A DNA stretch of 51,080 nt from NCBI GenBank assembly GCA_003224055.1, contig QHYE01000129.1, positions 1 to 51,080 on the forward strand, given 5' to 3'. The translations under genes were made by a program, and so were the position numbers. The stretch's first letter is position 1. Each line of letters opens with the position of its first letter. This DNA is from Acidobacteriota bacterium (GTDB lineage Bacteria > Acidobacteriota > Terriglobia > Acidiferrales > UBA7541). Below are positions 26,478-34,992 of the stretch, in pieces. The notes beneath the pieces were generated by a model. The model did no database searches and was not told the DNA's origin. It saw nothing but the letters and a program-made list of their open reading frames with translations.

Positions 26478-27275
26478 ATGCATCCTGGTCTTCGTCTGCG
26501 GCAGGCCCGCGAGCGACTCGGACTGACCTATCGAGAAGTGGAGAGCGCGAGCTACGAGCTGGCAGCGCGCCGGGGGCGTTCCGAATTCATATTGCACATC
26601 AGCCGGTTGGCGGAAATCGAAAACCGGGGAGTTGTACCCGGCTTGCACAAGCTCTATACGCTTGCCGTTGTTTACCATTTGAATCCGCACGACATCTTGC
26701 GATGGTACGACATTCCGATTGATGAGTGCTTCAATGACGGAACCACGATCCCATCTCCGCAAACCCATTTAATGGCACCGCCGGCCTCCCTACGGATCCC
26801 CATGAGATTTGATCCCGCCTTCGATCCGCGGCGCACGGAGTTTTTGTCGCGCATGGTGGAGAAATGGGGCCACTTTGAGGGCGTTCTTACAAATGGCGAT
26901 AGCCATCACGTATATGGCTATATTGGGACGTCGGACCGGCGCATGGTGCCGCTGCTGCGGCCAGGCAGCATCGTGCTCGTAGATGTATCGATGCGCAAGA
27001 TTGACAGTGACTGGACTACCGAACATGACCGCCCTATGTACTTCGTCGAAGTACGCAATGGCTACCGCTGTGGATGGTTCCACCAGGATGGTGCGCGGCT
27101 CGTGATGCAGCCGCACCCGCTTTCTCATTGCCTGCCTGAAACATGGCGCGTGCCGGAAGAGGCGGAAGTTGTGGGCCGTGTGACCGGCGTGGTCACGCGG
27201 TTGAACGGGCCTGGGTGCATTCCTCCTGCAGAATTTCAAGCAGCACGCGGAGATTCGAACAGAAAAGCTCCTTAA
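26478..27275 (+). CDS. XRE-type regulator with S24/LexA-like C-terminal domain lacking a clear Ser-Lys dyad
   Basis: 265 residues. The N-terminal helix-turn-helix (about 1-80) reads LRLRQARERLGLTYREVESASYELAA, then ISRLAEIENRGVVPGLHKLYTLAVVY, with a longer than usual loop between helices. The C-terminal part (about 150-250) resembles the S24 fold of LexA/CI repressors: RRMVPLLRPGSIVLVD and VVGRVTGVVTRL. At the usual Ser position the sequence is GTSDRRMVP, and the usual Lys region is GYRCGWF, so self-cleavage is doubtful. It probably represses nearby genes. Its 3' end overlaps a convergent gene by 83 bases. Confidence 0.7.
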   Translation: MHPGLRLRQARERLGLTYREVESASYELAARRGRSEFILHISRLAEIENRGVVPGLHKLYTLAVVYHLNPHDILRWYDIPIDECFNDGTTIPSPQTHLMAPPASLRIPMRFDPAFDPRRTEFLSRMVEKWGHFEGVLTNGDSHHVYGYIGTSDRRMVPLLRPGSIVLVDVSMRKIDSDWTTEHDRPMYFVEVRNGYRCGWFHQDGARLVMQPHPLSHCLPETWRVPEEAEVVGRVTGVVTRLNGPGCIPPAEFQAARGDSNRKAP

Positions 27276-27642
27276 GGTAGTCCGGCGACTGCTCCGGCAT
27301 TAGAACGCGGTACGATTCCATGTTGCGCCAGTGAATGATCGCGCTCTGCAATCCCCCCTGCATGGTGGACAGGCAAGTTCGTAAGTCTTGTTGCTGAACG
27401 GAAAGCGGCGTTTCGAGAAACCTTTCAAAAACCTGTTCATGGCAGAGTCCGATGGCCTGCTGTAGCGCTTCATCCGGATACAGCGCGGCCAGCCCCGCGT
27501 GTTCGTACCGGCCGCTGGAGAGATCCCGCAAGGAAGCGACATACATCAGACGCGCCAGGAGTCCTGGAATCCCCGCCAGTGTAGTTAGCGTGAAATCCTG
27601 AACGATTTTGCGGTTTTGCTGGAGTTGCGTCAGCGTTCTCAT
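27193..27642 (-). CDS. Hypothetical helical protein, convergent with the XRE-type regulator
   Basis: 149 residues, no recognised family. The sequence is predominantly helical, with amphipathic stretches (DEALQQAIGLCHEQVFERFLE and DYLKELFCSNLRVLLEILQEE), and has no signal peptide or membrane helix. Codon use looks like the neighbours. The last 27 codons are antisense to the regulator's end. One of the two overlapping ends may be a wrong stop or the overlap may be real; both reading frames are open. A role linked to the regulator is only a guess. Confidence 0.5.
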   Translation of the reverse strand: MRTLTQLQQNRKIVQDFTLTTLAGIPGLLARLMYVASLRDLSSGRYEHAGLAALYPDEALQQAIGLCHEQVFERFLETPLSVQQQDLRTCLSTMQGGLQSAIIHWRNMESYRVLMPEQSPDYLKELFCSNLRVLLEILQEECTQARSTA

Positions 27643-27729
27643 GCGGCCGTGTGTTCCGTAGACAGAACGTTTTGAGACCCAGATCCCTGCCCAAGTGGCC
27701 CCCTCTTCATGATTATCACGAGGAGGGCC

Positions 27730-27909
27730 ATGCCCTTGAAAAAGACAACATTAGTCCTGGCAGTTTCCGCCTTGGCAGCTTTGATCGTACTTCCCGTTAT
27801 TCACTCAGTCAACCACTTGGCTGGCATCGACCGGACGCTCCGGGCGGATGGTGCACCGCTGCCGCCGCCCATTCCGCCAAAATCAGGTTATCTAGATTTC
27901 GCAGCATGA
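27730..27909 (+). CDS. Small exported or membrane-anchored peptide
   Basis: 59 residues: a basic start, a hydrophobic helix (LVLAVSALAALIVLPVIHSV) and a Pro-rich, otherwise featureless end (PLPPPIPPKSGYLDFAA). GAGG upstream of ATG 27730 supports translation; an in-frame ATG at 27709 is also possible. A strong hairpin follows 18 bases after the stop. No family was recognised. Confidence 0.45.
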   Translation: MPLKKTTLVLAVSALAALIVLPVIHSVNHLAGIDRTLRADGAPLPPPIPPKSGYLDFAA

Positions 27910-27927
27910 GTGTTTTCTAATCTGTGT

Positions 27928-27952
27928 GACGGCCGGAGTGGCTCCGGCCGTC
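27928..27952 (+). terminator. Strong hairpin, probable terminator
   Basis: Perfect eleven-base arms GACGGCCGGAG and CTCCGGCCGTC enclose a three-base loop, 18 bases after the small-peptide gene and about 78 before the next start. Only a short TT and no long T-run follows, so termination is probable but not certain. Confidence 0.55.
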
Positions 27953-28029
27953 TTACTACCTGGGGGCCATTTCTCGGATCGCGTTAACTATGTTCTAGAC
28001 AGTTGCAAACGTGCTAAGATGCGCCCGGA

Positions 28030-28818
28030 ATGGCCAAGATCGTCACTCTTGAAAACGGGCTCTGGGCGCTTGCCGTTCTGCTCATGGCGGGACTCTTTGC
28101 CTTGCTCCTCTACCGCGCGAATCATCGGGTGTACCCATACCTGTCCGGCTACGTACTGATTGCCCTCTTGCAGAGCCCGCTTCTCTTCACGACTTACAGA
28201 GTCTGGGGATTTGATTCCCGTACTGCGAGTAATATCGCGTGGGGGATACAGGGTTTGGTCATCACCGCTCGAGCGCTCGCCGTAGCTGAGATTTGCCGGC
28301 GAGTGCTGGCAAAGTATCGCGGCATCTGGGCGCTGGCCTGGCGCATGCTCCTCGCTATTGCCGGTCTCGTCCTGGTCTACGCTTGGGCGGTTTCCAGACT
28401 AAACTGGCCACAAGCTGTCTTGAATGCCGACCGCGGACTCGAACTTGCAATTGCCGTCGCGATCGTCATTCTGTTTCTATTCGTGAAATACTACGAGATC
28501 ATCGTGGAACCAACAGTTCTTTACTTGTCCATCGGTCTTTTCCTCTTTTCATGTTTCTCTGTCTTGAACAACACGATCTTGGAGAATTGGTTGCACTCCT
28601 ACGCAACGCTCTGGAATCTGCTCGGCACGCTGGCGTTTATCGCAAGTTTGCTTCTTTGGATTTGGGCCGTCCGCGAGGAGCAGCCCGAGACTCCGTTGGA
28701 ACCGGAATTGATTCCCAAAGGTGCGTATCACGCTCTCGTGCCGGAGATCAATTATCGCCTCAAGGCTTTGAATGAACAGCTGAGCCAATTCTGGCGTGTG
28801 GAGGCAAATAGATCTTGA
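28030..28818 (+). CDS. Integral membrane protein of unknown function, about seven helices
   Basis: 262 residues with roughly seven hydrophobic segments between residues 10 and 215, an acidic/Pro linker, and a helical cytoplasmic-looking tail (INYRLKALNEQLSQFWRVE). No enzymatic or transport motif is seen. The layout resembles the N-terminal sensor regions attached to histidine kinases, and such a region is present in the kinase encoded nearby. The stop overlaps the start of the next gene (TTGA), implying a coupled pair. Confidence 0.65.
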   Translation: MAKIVTLENGLWALAVLLMAGLFALLLYRANHRVYPYLSGYVLIALLQSPLLFTTYRVWGFDSRTASNIAWGIQGLVITARALAVAEICRRVLAKYRGIWALAWRMLLAIAGLVLVYAWAVSRLNWPQAVLNADRGLELAIAVAIVILFLFVKYYEIIVEPTVLYLSIGLFLFSCFSVLNNTILENWLHSYATLWNLLGTLAFIASLLLWIWAVREEQPETPLEPELIPKGAYHALVPEINYRLKALNEQLSQFWRVEANRS

Positions 28819-29384
28819 GCTTGTCTTTTTACGCTTTCTTCGGGCTGGTTGGCATTCTCTTGTTGCTGTTCGTGTGGGCGGCACGAAAGAGCGGCAAACA
28901 GGAAAGAACAGCTAGAGCTCTCGAGGAGTGTGGACGCGGGCATGTCGGTCATTTGCCGCAGATAAGGCAAGCTCTTGCAGAGACCGATAGGCTTTATATT
29001 TCCCGGAAAGCACCAGCTTTCGTGGCGAGGCGCGTGCGGCAGGAGCGCCGCCGCGTCGCCCTGGTTTATCTTGCTGCAGTACGCGACGATTTCCAAAGTC
29101 TATTGCGGACGGCAAGGATAATCGCCCGGCTTTCGCCGGAAGTGGTACCGCTGCATGAATTTGAGAGGGTTCGTCTGACGGTAGTGTTTGCCTGGCACTA
29201 TCAGATGGTTCGCTTGCAATTGCGTGCGGGGCTGATCCCGATTCTAGGACTGGATGGCTTGAGCGACCTTGTCAGCGGTTTGAGCGTTCGAATGGAAATA
29301 GCCATGAATGAACTCGGAGAACGCGCCGCGCTCGCTGCTGAGATGGCGTCATCGCTCGATGGGCGTGGCCCCCACGTTGCTTAG
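28815..29384 (+). CDS. Membrane-anchored helical protein of unknown function
   Basis: 189 residues: one N-terminal transmembrane helix (FYAFFGLVGILLLLFVWAARK) followed by an Arg-rich, mainly helical cytoplasmic part (VARRVRQERRRVALVYLAAVRDDFQSLLRTARIIARL). TTG 28815 overlaps the upstream stop by four bases, which is why it was chosen. Probably works with the seven-helix protein encoded before it. Its 3' end overlaps the convergent kinase gene by 36 bases. No family recognised. Confidence 0.6.
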   Translation: MSLSFYAFFGLVGILLLLFVWAARKSGKQERTARALEECGRGHVGHLPQIRQALAETDRLYISRKAPAFVARRVRQERRRVALVYLAAVRDDFQSLLRTARIIARLSPEVVPLHEFERVRLTVVFAWHYQMVRLQLRAGLIPILGLDGLSDLVSGLSVRMEIAMNELGERAALAAEMASSLDGRGPHVA

Positions 29385-32300
29385 CAGAATCTCGTCCACA
29401 GCGGCAAGCAACTCGTTTGCCTTAAAAGGCTTCTGCAGGACGTGACGGCCGACACCGGCGCCTTTCTCCCCCGCGTTTCCCGGTGAAGCGACGGCGCACA
29501 TCCAGATCACCCTGCGATTTAGAGCGGGCTTATGTTGCGACAGCCACTTTTCCAGGTGGTCTCCGTTTGCAGTATCGAGAACTTCCACATCCGCGACGAT
29601 CAAATCGAAATCCACTTTCTCAAGCAAAGTCCGCGCTTCTTGCGTGTCCCTCGCCGTCTGAACTCGATGCTCGCGTCCCCTCAGAATCGTTCCGACGGCC
29701 TCCAGGACGGACTCGTCCTGATCCACGAGTAGAATTCGCCCTTCCCTCCCGCTGGCCGTCGCTTGCGCCGGCGCGAACGTCGGCATTGACACCGTGGTTT
29801 GAAAGGGCAATTCGATGGTGAACGATGCGCCGCGCGTTGGGATATTCCTGACCCGGATTGTTCCGCCGTGCTCGGTGATAATTCCGTAACAAATACTTAA
29901 TCCCAGCCCCGTTCCTTTGCCAACAGGTTTGGTCGTGTAAAAGGGATCGAAGACGCGGGAAGCGTCCTGCACGCCGGGACCGCTGTCTGTGAACTCGATA
30001 GAGATGCGGTCGCCATTGGTTCCCGTGCGTACCCAAAGGTCGCCGTCTTTGGATTGCTCCAGGATCGCATCCACTGCGTTGTTCACCATATTCAGAAAGA
30101 CCTGCTGCAACTGATAAGGATCCGCGGCGGTGACCGGCAGATCCGGCGCCAGGTCCAGGTGGACGCGGATGTTGCTCATGCGCAGGTCATAATCGCGAAG
30201 CGCCAGCGTGTCTTCCAGGATCTGGTTAATTCTTGCTGCAACCCTCTCCGGCTTGTGCTGCCGTGCGAAGCTCAGGAGGTTTTGTACGATGCGGTGCGTG
30301 CGCTGCGCCTGTTTGTAGAGTTTGTCTGCGTACTCGATTCCCTGCTGCCCCATTTGCCCGCTGGAGGTTAACAACTGGCTGTAGCCCAGAATGGCCGTAA
30401 GCGGATTATTTAGTTCGTGCGCCACCCCCGAGATGAGCTGTCCCACCGCCGCGAGCTTCTCGCTGTGAAGTAGCTGTTCCTGGGTGCGGCGCAGATTTTC
30501 GTACGCCTGGCGCGTTTCTTCGTAGAGAATCGAACGCTCAATGGCGCTGGAGATTTGACTGCCCACGGCAATGAGCAAGTTCATGTCGGCGGGAGAGAAT
30601 TCACGGGGCGTGCGGCTGCCGACGAGGAGTCCGCCGATGACGCGATCCTTCGACCAAAGAATCACGATGTAGGCGACAACCAGATCTTCTTTCTGTTGCA
30701 TTTCTCGAAAAACAGGCGGCAGCGGCAATCCCTGCGTGGAAAGAAATGTCGCATGCACCGCCTTAATATGCTGCATCAACTCAAGTTTCACGGCCACCGG
30801 AGGAAAATGCCGTGAATGCTCCGAACGGTGGCCCACCGCCGCGACTCGCCGCAGCTGCGTGCCCTCTTGATCAAAAAGGTAGAGCGACGTAACGTCCAGT
30901 TTGAAGAGCTCCGCCATCTGGCGCAGGGTACGATGCAGCGAATCGCTGAGGTCGAGCGATTCCGTCAGCGTCTGGGCGATCGAATTCAGCACCAGGAGTT
31001 CGCGGTTGCGCCGCCGTATTTCATGCTCCGCTTGCTTCCGCTCGGTGATGTCGAGAATAAATCCCTGATACGCGGTGACATTCCCCGCCGCATCCCGCAC
31101 GGCGATCGACGACTCCAGCATCATGCGAACTTCACCGTCCTTGCGCCGCATTTCAAATTCAAAATCGGCCACCGAACCGTGTTGGTCGAGCAGCTTCTTC
31201 AGCCTCTCGCGGTCCGACTGGTTGCCATAGAACGCGCCCGGAATGTCGATCGCCATCAATTCTTCGCGCGTCTCATAGCCGGTCATGCGGAGAAGCGCCT
31301 CGTTGAAATCGAGAAAACGTCCCTGCGGCGTGGAAATAAACACGCCCTCCTGTACGCTCGAAACGAGGGTCCGGTATTTCTCTTCCGCGCGCTTCCGGTC
31401 GGTGATGTCCTTTAGGACGTGCACCGTCCCCAGTTGGCGTCCGCTTGGATCGGCAAACGTGGAGTTCGACGACAAGAAGTAGCCCTGCAACCAGGGATCA
31501 GGATCGTCACCTTCGCCGGCAAGTCCCTCGCAGTACGGGCAAATCTTGTAAGGGGAATTCTTACCGGGCAGAAGTTCTGTCACGCTCCGCCCAACCAGCC
31601 CACCGCCTTCACGCCCCAGCAAATGGCTGAGCCGCTGATTGCTTCGCAGGATGCGTCCCTGCCCATCGTGAACTAAAATTGGATCACCGATCGAGTCGAA
31701 CGTGTACTCCCACTGTTGCTGAACCGTATTGACCTGCTCGAACAAACGGACGTTCTGCAGCGTCATTCCCAACAGGTTGGCGATGTTCAGCAAGTAAGAA
31801 AGCTCGTCCGACTGGAACTTCACTCCGCGTGTCGACCCAACCGCAATCACTCCAAGTGCCCCTTCTTTCCCCGGGAGCGCCAGCGTCACCAATGATTTCA
31901 ATCCGGCTTCGGCAATTCTTTGCCGCGCGGCCATGTCCTGTTCTTCGTCGGCTTGTACAAACTGAACGTTTCCTTTCAGGATTTGCTGTACCCAGGATTC
32001 TGCGACCGGAATTTTGGCGTGCCGCGCCAGAAACGCCTTCGCGAATCCAACTGAAGCCCGCACGGTCAGCTGCGCCGATTTCCCTTCTCCTTCAATGAGC
32101 CGGATAATTCCGTGTGTGGCCCCAAGGCTCTCGACAAGATTTGCCAGCACCCGGTCGATCACTTCCTGCACGGAAAGCGTTTGCGTGCTCGCTGCTGTCA
32201 GGAGCGTCAAGCGGCGCATCTTATCGTTGAGTTCTTCGGTGCGGGTGCGCGCGCCTTCCAGAACTACGACAACCATCGAGATCCCCAGGGCCACTCCCAA

Positions 32301-32867
32301 TAAATGGTCGAAGGCGACGCGCAACAAAAAAAGCGGGTTTTCTGGCCACAGCGGACGGTCCAGCCCGTGCAACCCACTCAACATAAAAATTCCTGCAAGC
32401 AGCTGCGCACCGTGCCCGCGCCGCGCCATCGTTGGCCTTAACATCAGCCACCCCGCGAACAGGCAGATGACACTCTCAAGAATGGTGGTTTCCCAATGCG
32501 GCGAAGCAAAATGACGGGCGCCCTGGCGCTCCACGTAATAAATGCCTGCCAGAACCAAGCCAATCAACGGTAGAAGAGACGAGATACGCCGGTCCGAACC
32601 TGTAACACACTGCACGACCCAAACCAGAAACAAGAGGAGCGCCGCTGCCTGCGCCGCCAGAAGAGTCAGATTCAATGCGGGTATTGGGCGAACCAAGAAC
32701 GCGACTTCGCACAGCGATGAAAAAGTGAGGCAGCACCATCCGGCCAGCCAAAACCGGAAATGGCCCACGCTGTGATCCCGCCGGAAAAGCAAAAACAGGA
32801 CCAGCATGATAATGAAGGCGGTCGCTTCGAAGAGCGCGATGCCGAGCAAGCCCTGATTCTCCAACAC
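29349..32867 (-). CDS. Hybrid sensor histidine kinase with 7TM, GAF, PAS and receiver domains
   Basis: 1172 residues. Order: membrane region of about seven helices (5-210), GAF-like (about 230-375), PAS (about 385-500, with a CPYC insertion), PAS (about 505-630), GAF (about 640-790), HisKA with ISGVAHELNNPLTAILGYSQLL (phospho-acceptor His), HATPase with the N box NMVNNAVDAI, then DSGPGVQ and GKGTGLGLSICYGI, and a C-terminal receiver (ILLVDQDESVLEA, LIVADVEVL, LQKPFKANELL). It autophosphorylates on His and may relay through its own receiver. GTG 32867 has GAGG nine bases upstream. A two-component response regulator is encoded divergently 189 bases away, a likely partner. Confidence 0.9.
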   Translation of the reverse strand: MLENQGLLGIALFEATAFIIMLVLFLLFRRDHSVGHFRFWLAGWCCLTFSSLCEVAFLVRPIPALNLTLLAAQAAALLLFLVWVVQCVTGSDRRISSLLPLIGLVLAGIYYVERQGARHFASPHWETTILESVICLFAGWLMLRPTMARRGHGAQLLAGIFMLSGLHGLDRPLWPENPLFLLRVAFDHLLGVALGISMVVVVLEGARTRTEELNDKMRRLTLLTAASTQTLSVQEVIDRVLANLVESLGATHGIIRLIEGEGKSAQLTVRASVGFAKAFLARHAKIPVAESWVQQILKGNVQFVQADEEQDMAARQRIAEAGLKSLVTLALPGKEGALGVIAVGSTRGVKFQSDELSYLLNIANLLGMTLQNVRLFEQVNTVQQQWEYTFDSIGDPILVHDGQGRILRSNQRLSHLLGREGGGLVGRSVTELLPGKNSPYKICPYCEGLAGEGDDPDPWLQGYFLSSNSTFADPSGRQLGTVHVLKDITDRKRAEEKYRTLVSSVQEGVFISTPQGRFLDFNEALLRMTGYETREELMAIDIPGAFYGNQSDRERLKKLLDQHGSVADFEFEMRRKDGEVRMMLESSIAVRDAAGNVTAYQGFILDITERKQAEHEIRRRNRELLVLNSIAQTLTESLDLSDSLHRTLRQMAELFKLDVTSLYLFDQEGTQLRRVAAVGHRSEHSRHFPPVAVKLELMQHIKAVHATFLSTQGLPLPPVFREMQQKEDLVVAYIVILWSKDRVIGGLLVGSRTPREFSPADMNLLIAVGSQISSAIERSILYEETRQAYENLRRTQEQLLHSEKLAAVGQLISGVAHELNNPLTAILGYSQLLTSSGQMGQQGIEYADKLYKQAQRTHRIVQNLLSFARQHKPERVAARINQILEDTLALRDYDLRMSNIRVHLDLAPDLPVTAADPYQLQQVFLNMVNNAVDAILEQSKDGDLWVRTGTNGDRISIEFTDSGPGVQDASRVFDPFYTTKPVGKGTGLGLSICYGIITEHGGTIRVRNIPTRGASFTIELPFQTTVSMPTFAPAQATASGREGRILLVDQDESVLEAVGTILRGREHRVQTARDTQEARTLLEKVDFDLIVADVEVLDTANGDHLEKWLSQHKPALNRRVIWMCAVASPGNAGEKGAGVGRHVLQKPFKANELLAAVDEILLSNVGATPIER

Positions 32868-33056
32868 GTTGCGCCGCCTCCCGGCCGGAACTGCCGTCCT
32901 CTCGCTCCGCTTTTCCTCCGCGACACTCGGTCTGGACGGCCTGAAATTCTCGAGTGGAAGCCTTTCTCCGACGCTAACACGTTATTTTCTAAGTGGACAA
33001 GGGTACCCACATTACTTTGTGCCGTCACATATAATGCCTAGGGGGAGCCAACCGAC

Positions 33057-34142
33057 GTGGAGATCGAAAACATATTGGTCGTGGATGACGAGGAAGCGAT
33101 TCGAGAAGTCGTCTCGACGATGCTCGAGTCCAAAGGGTATCGCTGCACCGCCGTGCAGAACGGCCGCGTGGCTCAGGAGCAGGTCAAGAAATCCACGCCC
33201 GATCTCGTCCTGAGCGACATGATCATGCCCGAGATGGACGGCATCAAGCTGCTCGAATGGATGCGCCAGTACGATCCCGAAGTCCCGGTGATCATGGTCA
33301 CCGCAATCCACGACATCTCAACGGCCCTTGAAGCCATTCGTCGCGGCGCCTATGACTACATCCTTAAGCCCTTCGAGAAAGACCAGCTGTTTCTCGGCGT
33401 AGGCCGCGCGCTCCAGCACAGGCGTCTCGTCATCGAAAACCGGAGCTACCAAAGCAACCTTGAGCAACTCGTGGAAGAACGCACCGCGCAGCTTACCGGC
33501 GCACTGGCGCAGCTCGAACAGTCTTACGACGATACCTTAGAGGCCTTGGGTAGCGCGCTCGACTTGAAAGACGCAGAAACGGAAGGCCATTGCCAACGCG
33601 TCACCGCGTTCTGTATTTCCATCGCAAAAACGATGCCTGTGCCCGACCCATACCTCCCGGTTCTGGCTCGCGCCGCCTTTCTCCACGACATCGGCAAGAT
33701 GGCCATTCCCGACAGCATTCTCCGCAAGCCCGGTCCCCTGGATGACGCGGAAAAAAGGAAAATGCGCGAACACTGCCAAATCGGATACGACATGCTGACA
33801 CGCATCCCTTTTCTCCGCGACGCCGCGGAGATCGTGCTGGCCCACCAGGAGTTTTTCGACGGCTCCGGCTATCCGCGCGGCCTGAAGGGCGAGCAAATCC
33901 CTCTGGGAGCGCGCATATTCACCATCGCCGACTCCCTCGACGCCATGATCAGCGATCGCCCCTATCGCCGGGCTTTGCCGATGTCACACGCCCGCGAGGA
34001 AATTCGGCGCTGTTCCGGCAGCCAGTTTGATCCCCAAGTCGTCGACGTCTTCATGTCCATCCCCGAACAGCACTGGCTCGAACTGAGAGAAAACCTGGGC
34101 TCTCCTTTCCGTCTTGCCCATCTGAAAAACCTGCAGGTCTAG
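33057..34142 (+). CDS. Response regulator with HD-GYP phosphodiesterase domain
   Basis: 361 residues. The receiver (1-120) has D10, D11, phospho-acceptor D54 (VLSDMIMPEMDG) and K104 (LKPF). A helical linker follows (QLVEERTAQLTGALAQLEQSY). The HD-GYP domain (about 160-340) has HDIGKMAIPD at 210-219 and DGSGYPRG at 268-275, the set that hydrolyses cyclic di-GMP. So phosphorylation probably tunes cyclic di-GMP levels. GTG 33057 begins directly at the receiver. Divergent from the hybrid kinase. Confidence 0.93.
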   Translation: MEIENILVVDDEEAIREVVSTMLESKGYRCTAVQNGRVAQEQVKKSTPDLVLSDMIMPEMDGIKLLEWMRQYDPEVPVIMVTAIHDISTALEAIRRGAYDYILKPFEKDQLFLGVGRALQHRRLVIENRSYQSNLEQLVEERTAQLTGALAQLEQSYDDTLEALGSALDLKDAETEGHCQRVTAFCISIAKTMPVPDPYLPVLARAAFLHDIGKMAIPDSILRKPGPLDDAEKRKMREHCQIGYDMLTRIPFLRDAAEIVLAHQEFFDGSGYPRGLKGEQIPLGARIFTIADSLDAMISDRPYRRALPMSHAREEIRRCSGSQFDPQVVDVFMSIPEQHWLELRENLGSPFRLAHLKNLQV

Positions 34143-34336
34143 CCGAGTTCCCACGCGCATCTATCCCGCCCGCGACGATCGCGTAGCGCCGGTATCCCTG
34201 CTGGCTCTCTGCGTATCTTGTAGGGCTCGCCTTCCGAGGCCAGCCGCCATTTCTTGCCCTCGCCACGCCCTGCGTGCTGCCTCTTGTCCCTTGCCCTCTT
34301 GCATTGATGGACTCGAAAACGTACTATCTGGCTGCT

Positions 34337-34594
34337 ATGGCACTCGTTCCTATCAAGACGGCGTCTGAGACCGGCTACTGCGATTGCATCTGCGGCTGCT
34401 ATGAACTAGCCAGCCTGCGCGACGAAGATACCGGCAAAGGCTACTGCCCCGCCTGCGCCAAGGACCACGCCGATCTAAACGCCGGCGCCGGCATCCCCCA
34501 GCCCGCCCCCGTAAACGTCTCTGCCAATCCCCCCACCAGCGGCAAATCCGCCTCCATGCCCACCCCCGCCGATCCCCCCGGCCGCCTCCGATAG
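34337..34594 (+). CDS. Small cysteine-rich protein, possible zinc-binding
   Basis: 85 residues from ATG 34337. The N-terminal half contains CDCICGCYE and, 19 residues later, CPACAKDH, enough ligands for a zinc ribbon or treble-clef-like site. The C-terminal half is Pro/Ala/Ser-rich and probably disordered. In-frame starts further upstream exist. No family recognised, and no ribosome site stands out, so the gene itself is moderately certain. Confidence 0.45.
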   Translation: MALVPIKTASETGYCDCICGCYELASLRDEDTGKGYCPACAKDHADLNAGAGIPQPAPVNVSANPPTSGKSASMPTPADPPGRLR

Positions 34595-34992
34595 GCTACC
34601 ACTTCTTCCAGTCCGCCCACTCACCCCGCAGGTCCGTACGCCAGCCAATCCCGCCCATTTCTCCCCGAATCGCGAACTCCCACCCTTCCTAAATTTGCCA
34701 ACCCGCTCCGCTTTACGACATAACAGACTCGAAATTATCAGAAATTTATGAAATTCCATATAGCGCTCTCAAAAACCGCAGATTACCTCAGGGAAATCAC
34801 CTATTTATACTCCTAATACGCTGATAATAAACAAGTTAAATTTGAACGTAAATTGGCCTGGAATGTGCTTAATTTATTATCACGTTACGGTCGGATCCCG
34901 GCGGGGGTATGCAAATTTTAGCGGGGATAGCCTTCAAAACAAAAAGCGGAAGAATTCGAAATACGCAACACCTCAAGGAGGAATACGCAAAC
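34595..34992. other. Intergenic region upstream of the Oar-like receptor
   Basis: About 400 bases without a supported gene. The part from 34720 to 34910 is clearly richer in A and T than its surroundings, as expected of a promoter region, but no convincing -35/-10 pair was fixed. AGGAGG at 34977-34982, ten bases before ATG 34993, is the ribosome site of the receptor. Confidence 0.5.

Noticed and set aside
34143-34336. tRNA or other RNA gene between the HD-GYP and Cys-rich genes
   Set aside because: No cloverleaf, conserved T-loop or strong hairpin was found.
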